DNA from: an uncultured Mycoplasmatales bacterium
GTDB taxonomy: Bacteria; Bacillota_I; Bacilli_A; UBA3375
Direction of reading: 5' to 3'
DNA: 53,961 nt
Assembly: GCA_937936465.1 (NCBI GenBank)
Contig: CALDDH010000002.1
Coordinates: 1 to 53,961 of the forward strand
Under the pieces are notes generated by a model. The model was not told the DNA's origin, ran no database searches, and saw only the letters and a list, made by a program, of their open reading frames with translations. Below are positions 45,597 through 52,100 of the stretch, one piece after another (within the stretch, counting starts at the first letter, position 1; every line of letters begins with the position of its first letter). Both the position numbers and the translations under genes were made by a program.

Positions 45597-45630
45597 CTTT
45601 ATAAAAAAAATACAAATAATTGTATTTTTA
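45597..45630 (-). terminator. Intra-operon terminator between tsf and pyrH
   Basis: On the minus strand AAATACAA and TTGTATTT (45627-45608) form an 8-bp stem with a 4-base loop, followed by TTTTTAT. It lies right after the tsf stop, so pyrH-frr are transcribed by partial readthrough. Confidence 0.7.
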
Positions 45631-45638
45631 TTTAATAA

Positions 45639-46511
45639 CTATTTTTTAACTTGTTGTGCAACTTCATCCACAAAACTTATTTGATTTTTCTCAATACCTT
45701 CTCCAACTTCATATCTAATGAAATTAGTTAAATTAAGATTATTTTCTTTTAATACTTGTTTGATTTTTTTATCAGTGTCAATTACAAATAATTGTTCAAC
45801 TAAACAAATTTCTTCATAATATTTTCTAATACGACCTTCAACCATTTTTTCAACAATATTAGCTGGTTTACCTTCATTAAGTGCTTCGTTTTTCAAAATT
45901 TCTTTTTCTTTATCGATTGTAGTAGAATCTACTTGATCAATATTTAAGAATAATGGTTTTGAAGCAGCTGTATGCATTGCAATTTGCTTACCAACATCTT
46001 GATTATCTCCATCAAATACTAAAAGAGTTGATATTTGACCACCCATATGTGAATAAGCAGCAAACATTTGATTTTCATCTTTAGTATATGCTTTAAATCT
46101 TCTTAAGTTTATTTTTTCACCAATTGTAGCTGTACCACTTGTAATTAAATCTTTAATTTTTTGGCCATTAACTTCAACTTTTAAGCCTTCTTCTAATGTT
46201 TGTGCATCAGAATCTAGTAATCCATTAGTTATTGTATTTAATAAGTCTAAAAACTGTTCATTTTTAGCGACAAAATCTGTCTCTGAATTCAATTCAATTA
46301 CAATTGCTTTATTTTCATTTACAGCAATTTTTGTAAGACCTTCAGCTGCTACTCTATCACCTTTTTTAGCTGCTTTAGCAATTCCATTTTCGCGTAGCCA
46401 ATCAATTGCTAAATCAACAGATCCATTAGTTTCATCTAATGCTTTTTTACAATCCATCATTCCAGCACCTGTTATACTACGTAATTCTTTAACTAAACTT
46501 GCTTTTACCAT
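45639..46511 (-). CDS. tsf: Elongation factor Ts
   Basis: EF-Ts recycles EF-Tu-GDP. The conserved LRSITGAGMMDCKKAL and WLRENGIAKAAKK, then ELNSETDFVAKNEQF, are present. The length of 290 residues is typical. It follows rpsB by 21 bases. Confidence 0.97.
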   Translation of the reverse strand: MVKASLVKELRSITGAGMMDCKKALDETNGSVDLAIDWLRENGIAKAAKKGDRVAAEGLTKIAVNENKAIVIELNSETDFVAKNEQFLDLLNTITNGLLDSDAQTLEEGLKVEVNGQKIKDLITSGTATIGEKINLRRFKAYTKDENQMFAAYSHMGGQISTLLVFDGDNQDVGKQIAMHTAASKPLFLNIDQVDSTTIDKEKEILKNEALNEGKPANIVEKMVEGRIRKYYEEICLVEQLFVIDTDKKIKQVLKENNLNLTNFIRYEVGEGIEKNQISFVDEVAQQVKK

Positions 46512-46532
46512 TTTTTTCTCCTTATATCAGTT

Positions 46533-47213
46533 TTATCTTTTTACTTTACCTTCCATAACAGCATCAGCCATTTTATGAACAATTAAACTAATTGATTTAA
46601 TTGCATCATCATTTGCTGGTATAAAATAATCAAAATCTTCTGGATTAGAATCTGTATCTGCCATCCCCAAAATTGTTATACCTAATTTTTTAGCTTCTAA
46701 GATTGCATTTTTTTCTTTCTCTGAATCAACAACAAAGATTGCTTTAGGTAATTTTCTCATATGACGAATTCCACCTAAGAAACGTTCTAATTTCATCATC
46801 TCTTTACTCATTAACATTTGCTCTTTTTTTGGATATAAATTTATATCTTCACTTGCAAATAATTTTTCTAAGTCTTCAAGTCTTTTAATTCTTTTTTTTA
46901 TTGTTTGTAAATTAGTTAATGTTCCACCTAACCATCTATTACTTACATAAGGCATGCCACATCTTTCAGCCTCTTCTTTAATTGTATTACTTGCTTGTTT
47001 TTTAGTTCCAACAAATAAAATTTCACCTTTACCAGCAATTAATCTCATTTGTGCATATAATGTTTCACTTTTTTTTGAACTTTTTTGTAAATCTATAATA
47101 TGAAAACCTTTACGATCTGTATATATATACTCTTTCATTTTCGGATTCCATTTTTTCTTACTCTCACCAAAGTGAGCTCCTGTTTCTACTAATTCTTTTG
47201 TTGATAATGCCAT
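46533..47213 (-). CDS. rpsB: Ribosomal protein uS2
   Basis: The start is the ATG at 47213 (MALSTKELVETGAHFG), with AGGAGG five bases upstream. A longer in-frame reading upstream falls in the structured leader and is not family-like. Conserved HFGESKKKWNPKMKEYIYTDR, FVGTKKQASNTIKEEAERCGMPYV, RWLGGTLTN and DSNPEDFDYFIPANDDA are present. Length 226 residues. Confidence 0.96.
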   Translation of the reverse strand: MALSTKELVETGAHFGESKKKWNPKMKEYIYTDRKGFHIIDLQKSSKKSETLYAQMRLIAGKGEILFVGTKKQASNTIKEEAERCGMPYVSNRWLGGTLTNLQTIKKRIKRLEDLEKLFASEDINLYPKKEQMLMSKEMMKLERFLGGIRHMRKLPKAIFVVDSEKEKNAILEAKKLGITILGMADTDSNPEDFDYFIPANDDAIKSISLIVHKMADAVMEGKVKR

Positions 47214-47319
47214 ATTTCCTCCTGATTTGTTATTTCTAATACTCGCTTTTAATACCACTTCGCATTGAGCACTAGGTATTTAAAAGAATGGCCGAGTATG
47301 TTTTTTTATTTTCACCACT
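47214..47319 (-). ncRNA. rpsB leader RNA (candidate S2 autoregulatory leader)
   Basis: The roughly 105-base untranslated region between the promoter and rpsB folds into nested stems. ATACTCG (47299-47293) pairs with CGAGTAT (47245-47239). Inside it, TTTTAAATACC (47285-47275) pairs with GGTATTAAAA (47256-47247) with one bulge. An 18-base loop TAGTGCTCAATGCGAAGT caps it. The stem ends shortly before the AGGAGG. Such leaders upstream of rpsB are generally feedback sites for uS2; the exact Rfam class was not checked. Confidence 0.55.
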
Positions 47320-47325
47320 AGTTAA

Positions 47326-47334
47326 ATTATAACA
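47326..47334 (-). promoter_or_regulatory. Promoter of rpsB-tsf-pyrH-frr
   Basis: The minus strand reads TGTTATAAT (47334-47326), a TG-N-TATAAT extended -10. There is no strong -35. Transcription would start near 47319, giving the structured leader. Confidence 0.55.
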
Positions 47335-47408
47335 CATTTGTAAAGCTTAAGTGTATATTTTTACAATTCATCAATTTTAATAATTTTATTATCAATAATC
47401 AATTTTCT

Positions 47409-48075
47409 TTAATCAAAAATTAAGTCTAAATTTATTATGTACTTAAAAGAAAATAAATTTTCAAAATTATTTTCAGTAAGTATTTTAAGTAGATATTTAA
47501 TTATTCCCCCACTTAATACAATAGTAATATTTTTATCATAAATTGCTAATTAAACTAATTTATTAATTGCACCAATTGTTCCATATAAAGTAAACACAAA
47601 CATTTGAGTGACTCTATCAATATTATAGTCAATTTCTTTATATTTTGAAACACTTGGTAAATTATCAATCTTTGAAAAGATAGAATCACCTACTAAGTTT
47701 AATACCGGATAAATATATCGATTATCATAATTACCTTCTTTATATACATCAACTGTTATGAAAGTTCCGATATATACTATAATAATATTATCTTAATATT
47801 TATTGAATGAACCATAAGCACAAATTATTCTATCTGACCATTTCTTATATATTAATGTACCATTAACTTGGAATAATTTATCCTATTTCTGATTATATAA
47901 GAAAATAATTAATAAATATTTAATTTTTTTTTTTTTGTTAATTGATGATTGACTGAAGAAATTAATACTTTTTCTTTATTAGTAAGCAAATCAATAATCT
48001 GTTTATTTTCAATAGTAAAATTTTGTTGTATTCTAAAATTTTAGCATAAGAATTACTCACATCTATTAAAATCAT
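47409..48075 (-). pseudogene. coaX: Decayed type III pantothenate kinase (coaX)
   Basis: Reading the minus strand from the ATG at 48075 gives MILIDVSNSYAKILEY (family D-V-G-N-T). The frame then shifts to one encoding NKEKVLISSVNHQL. After a poly-A run another shift leads to YKKWSDRIICAYGSFNKY-stop-DNIIIVYIGTFITVDVYKEG. This continues through LPSVSKYKE and LYGTIGAINKLV-stop, and ends with ITIVLSGGI. These are the CoaX motifs in order (GTAITIDV, LP-x-V, TGG). There are at least two in-frame TAA stops (47795 and 47552) plus frameshifts. Its ATG overlaps the coaC stop (ATGA). Confidence 0.85.
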
Positions 48076-48602
48076 TGTGTTTCAGTTCTAACAACATCAA
48101 TAATTTTAGTTATATCTGCCATTGCACCGATACCAAATTCATTAGATGCTAAAAGGGCTACTTTAGGATCAATAAAAGTAACACCTAAATTTTTTAGTTT
48201 ATTAATATTGTCTTTAATAATTTTATTTTCATACATCTTTGTATTCATCGCTGGGGCTATGATTATATCTTGAGGATTAGCAACAATTAGCATTGTAGAT
48301 AACAAATCAGCACAAAGTCCATTTGCAAGTTTGGAAATAGTGTTTGCAGTAGCTGGGGCTATGATTAGTTTATCGGCTTGATTAACAAGGTCTATATGAT
48401 CTATTTTATTTGATTCATTACTAAATAGATCTAAGTAAACTTTATTTTCTGATAAAACCTGTAATGTAAAAGGCGTAATAAACTTAGTTGCTGATTTAGT
48501 CATTACAACATTTATTTTATATTCCTTTTTTAATTCACTAATTAAATCAGCTGATCTGTATGCAGCAATTGAACCGGTAACACCAATTATTATATTTTTC
48601 AT
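48072..48602 (-). CDS. coaC: Phosphopantothenoylcysteine decarboxylase-like flavoprotein (CoaC), possibly inactive
   Basis: This 176-residue protein of the HFCD flavoprotein family should decarboxylate phosphopantothenoylcysteine in CoA synthesis. GVTGSIAAYRSADLI, the catalytic histidine in KIDHIDL, APATANTISKLANGLCADLL, and PAMNTKMYEN are intact. The substrate-clamp motif normally L-A-C-G-x-x-G-x-G-R-M reads LASNEFGIGAM: the conserved cysteine is Ser, the Gly is Asn and the Arg is Ala. AAAGGAG precedes the start. It is the only intact frame between two pseudogenes of the same pathway, so it may be drifting as well. Confidence 0.8.
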   Translation of the reverse strand: MKNIIIGVTGSIAAYRSADLISELKKEYKINVVMTKSATKFITPFTLQVLSENKVYLDLFSNESNKIDHIDLVNQADKLIIAPATANTISKLANGLCADLLSTMLIVANPQDIIIAPAMNTKMYENKIIKDNINKLKNLGVTFIDPKVALLASNEFGIGAMADITKIIDVVRTETQ

Positions 48603-48603
48603 T

Positions 48604-49069
48604 TTAAACTCCTTTTAGTTTTAATTCTTTTAAAATAATTTTAACTATTTCATGCTAATTATATGCATTTATCACTTTATTATCAAATAAAATTGAAGCC
48701 TTATACTTATCTTTATGAATTACTTCTTTTATATTGCCAATTATAATTTCACTATTTGTTTTAATTTTTAGAAAATTTTACTAATTCATTTATCGTAATA
48801 CGTAATAATAATTTGTAAGATATTAATTTTATATTAAGATTTATTTTTAAATATTAGATAATTCAAATGAATTATTTACTAGAAATTAATTTAACATTTA
48901 CATTTTTTATAAATAAACCATCTGGCGAATGAATATAAACAATATTATCAACAATATTAACTAATTGTTTGGCAAATTCAAAACCTAACCTTCCATTTGA
49001 GGATTTTTTAATTGTTCTAACTTGATCAAGTATAACATCCATTGGTCCACCAGTAATTATTTTTTTCAT
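48604..49069 (-). pseudogene. coaB: Decayed phosphopantothenate-cysteine ligase (coaB)
   Basis: The intact 5' part (49069 to the stop at 48872) encodes ITGGPMDVILDQVRTIK followed by SSNGRLGFEFAKQLV. This matches the CoaB start GGT-x-E-x-ID-x-VR-x-I-x-N-x-SSG-x-LG. After several stops another frame (about 48770-48604) gives IIIGNIKEVIHKDKYKAS. It ends at HEIVKIILKELKLKGV, with one stop inside, and resembles the CoaB C-terminus. The whole region is about 465 bp against about 690 for a separate CoaB, so a central piece is lost too. Its last frame ends one base before coaC. Confidence 0.8.
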
Positions 49070-49082
49070 ATTAACCTCTTTA

Positions 49083-49088
49083 ATTATA
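49083..49088 (-). promoter_or_regulatory. -10 element of the coaB-coaC-coaX remnant operon
   Basis: Minus-strand TATAAT (49088-49083) lies 13 bases before the coaB ATG, directly after the terminator of the upstream surface-protein gene, with AGAGG as ribosome-binding site. The -35 is not clear. Confidence 0.45.
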
Positions 49089-49093
49089 CCATA

Positions 49094-49125
49094 AGAAAAC
49101 ACATAACTAAACTAGTTATGTGTTT
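49094..49125 (-). terminator. Terminator of the surface-protein gene
   Basis: On the minus strand AACACATAACTA and TAGTTATGTGTTT (about 49125-49097) form a stem of about 10 bp, followed by TTCTT. It begins about 25 bases after the stop of the large surface protein, so that stop is the natural transcript end. Confidence 0.7.
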
Positions 49126-49148
49126 ATAAAATTTAAGTATTATTAAAA

Positions 49149-52100
49149 TTATTTTTCTTCAATTACTTCTTCTTCAATTACTTCTTCTTTAATATTATTA
49201 TTTATTTTATTATCAATCTTCATAAAAGCTGGTGCTTGAATAATATTATTTATTTGATTATTTAATCCAACTAATTGAGGGTAGTAAAAATTACCATCAG
49301 TTGCAGGAATAAGCCAATCATCAGAACTAAATATTAATGTGTTTTGATACCAAGATGGATCTTGTAAGTTAGTGTATGATGCAATTGAACCAACAGGTTC
49401 AAAAGTACCTTTATTATCACCAACTACTACAGCTTCGTATACTAGCTGATCTAAGAAATTTCCGATTTTAATATTTTGCATTTCATATGCATAACTATTA
49501 GTAATTACGCCATTTCTTGTGTTTTCTCCAACTAGTCCTCCCACACTATTTCCTCCAACATCATTATAAGTATCCACAGTTACATTTCCTGTAGCAAAAC
49601 AATTTTCAATTGTACCACTATTTGTTCCAGACAATCCTCCTGCTCTTGGACTATCAGTATCTGATGCGATTACATCACCTATTGCATAACACTTACTAAT
49701 GTTTCCAGAATTACTATTAACTAATCCTGCTGATGAATTATCATATGTGACATTAGATGTTGAATAAGAATTAGTTATTTCTCCAGAATTACTTTTAACT
49801 AATCCTCCTGCACTTCCAGAGCCTAACATGTCTCCTGCTGAATAACTATTTGTTATTATTCCAGTATCAGTATTTGTCATAACTAATCCTCCTGCACCTC
49901 CAGAGTTTTCTATATCTCCAGTTGCATAAGTGTTAGTTATTTCTCCAGAATTTGATAATACTAAACCTGAAGCATTATTTTCAAGTTGTGATGGTACTGT
50001 ATTAGTTAAATTAATATTACCAGTTGAATAGCTATTTTCTATTGTAGCCCCTTCGTTATTTTCTAAAATAAAACTTGAAGCATCATCGATTAAACCATTA
50101 TTATTTGTAACTCCAATTGAAGATGTAGAATTTATTATTTGACCATCATTTATAATTGCAAATGGTGCTGAATGTGTAATGCTAAGTAAAAAAGGTATGT
50201 CTAGATCTGTTGTTTGATCATCACCAGAAATATTAACACTTTCAATATTACCACTGTTATAACCAATTAATTCACCTTGAAATAATGATGTAACCTTAGT
50301 TAAATCACTATATGAATTATTCACATCTAATGCGGTGAAATTTAAATTATTTATTTCTCCTGTAACGTATGGAAATAATGCACTTATAACCCCATTATAT
50401 GTATTTTGATTAGAGACATCTGAATAAATTTCAATATAACTATTACTATATAAATCACTAACTGTCATTCCATTACCATTTAATTGACCACTAAAAGGTG
50501 TGCTGTTTGCTGTATCTACTTCTAATGAATCATTGTATACTAAATCACCAATTGAATCAAATCCATCAGTATCCCACAAAGTTGAATCTGTTGTTGTTGA
50601 ACAGTCAATATCATTTAGTAAATAATATGTTTCATCTAATGTCCAACTATTATTATGGGTTATAGATGAATTATCTGTTGAAGTTTGACCACTACCAATA
50701 CTTTCTAAGTCTTTACAACTTTCAACAACGCCATATATATCTAGTTCATTAGTTTCAGTTACATCTATTATGCTAGATTCAGTAACTACAATATTATTTT
50801 TAATACTTAATTCTGTATTATTTATAATATCAAAATCACCTAATGCATTTACAGTATATACAATTGTATAAGTTTGTGATGCTGGAATGCTATCAAATGA
50901 TAATCCACTACTAATATCACCATTTAAATCAGCACTAATATCTTTTCCATCTTTATCTGTTACACTTGTAATTACTGCATTTGCACTATCAAGGAATACA
51001 TCGTCTAATTCACTTTCAATTTTAACTTCATTAGTATCTAACGTTGATAAACTATTATCTAGAACTATTGTATATGTTAATGTTTCTGATGTACTTAAAT
51101 AATCATCATTTTTTTCTTGACTTAATGATACTGTAGCATTAAAATCAAGTGTTCCAAGTGGCAGCTCTATAACATTATTATTTTGATTATTTAAATTTAT
51201 TAATTGTGGATAATAATAATCTGTTCCATCATTTAAACCAACTGACCAATTATTATCAGTATCCCAATTTAATGTTGATTTATACCACTCAGGTGAGTTG
51301 GTTAAATTAGAATATGATGAAATTTCAGCATTTGATGAAGTTTCATTACCAACAAGCGTGTCTAAAGAAACTTCTACATCATTTAATAGCTGAAGTTCAT
51401 AACCATAACTATTTGTTATTGTTCCATTGTTTTCTACAATTAATGCAGATGCTGTTGTTGTTCCAATAATATTACTAGCAGAAAAACTATTTTCTACTAT
51501 TCCTATATTGGAACCTATTAATCCAGCACCTGTTATTGAAGAGATATCACCTGTAGCGTAAGTATCTTTAATTTGACTTCTATTTACTCCAACTAACCCT
51601 GCTACATTTAATTCTCCCAATATATCAGATGTAGAATAACTGTTTTCAATTGTTCCATCATTTGAACCAACTAATCCTGCTGTATTATTAATACCATTAA
51701 CTACACCTGTTGTATATGTATTTGTAATTGTACCTAAATTTGATCCTACTAATCCTGCCGTATTATCTTTTCCTGTAATATCAACATTTGTTAATCCAAT
51801 ACTATCAATTGATGAACTAGCCTCAACTTCGGAAAATAGCCCAATATTGCTGTTATCTGAATCTATATATAGCTGATCAACAGTATAACCTTCTCCATAA
51901 AATTGTCCACTGAAGTTATTAATTGGATTAAATCCATCTTCTCCATATAAACTTACTTCTTTTGTTTCACTACAGTCAATATCTTTACCTAAATAATAAA
52001 TATCATCTGAAGGCCATAAAGTAGTATGACTAGATCCTTGGTAATCTATTGTTGTACCAATACTTTCTAAATCTTTACATGTTGTAACTAAATGTGTATC

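Noticed and set aside
47214-47258. Longer rpsB start giving extra N-terminal residues.
   Set aside because: That stretch is part of the structured leader and contains the AGGAGG used by the ATG at 47213.
49215-52080. Regularly spaced repeats that could suggest a CRISPR array.
   Set aside because: The repeats are protein-coding GLUG motifs in one long open frame, varied in sequence and spacing.
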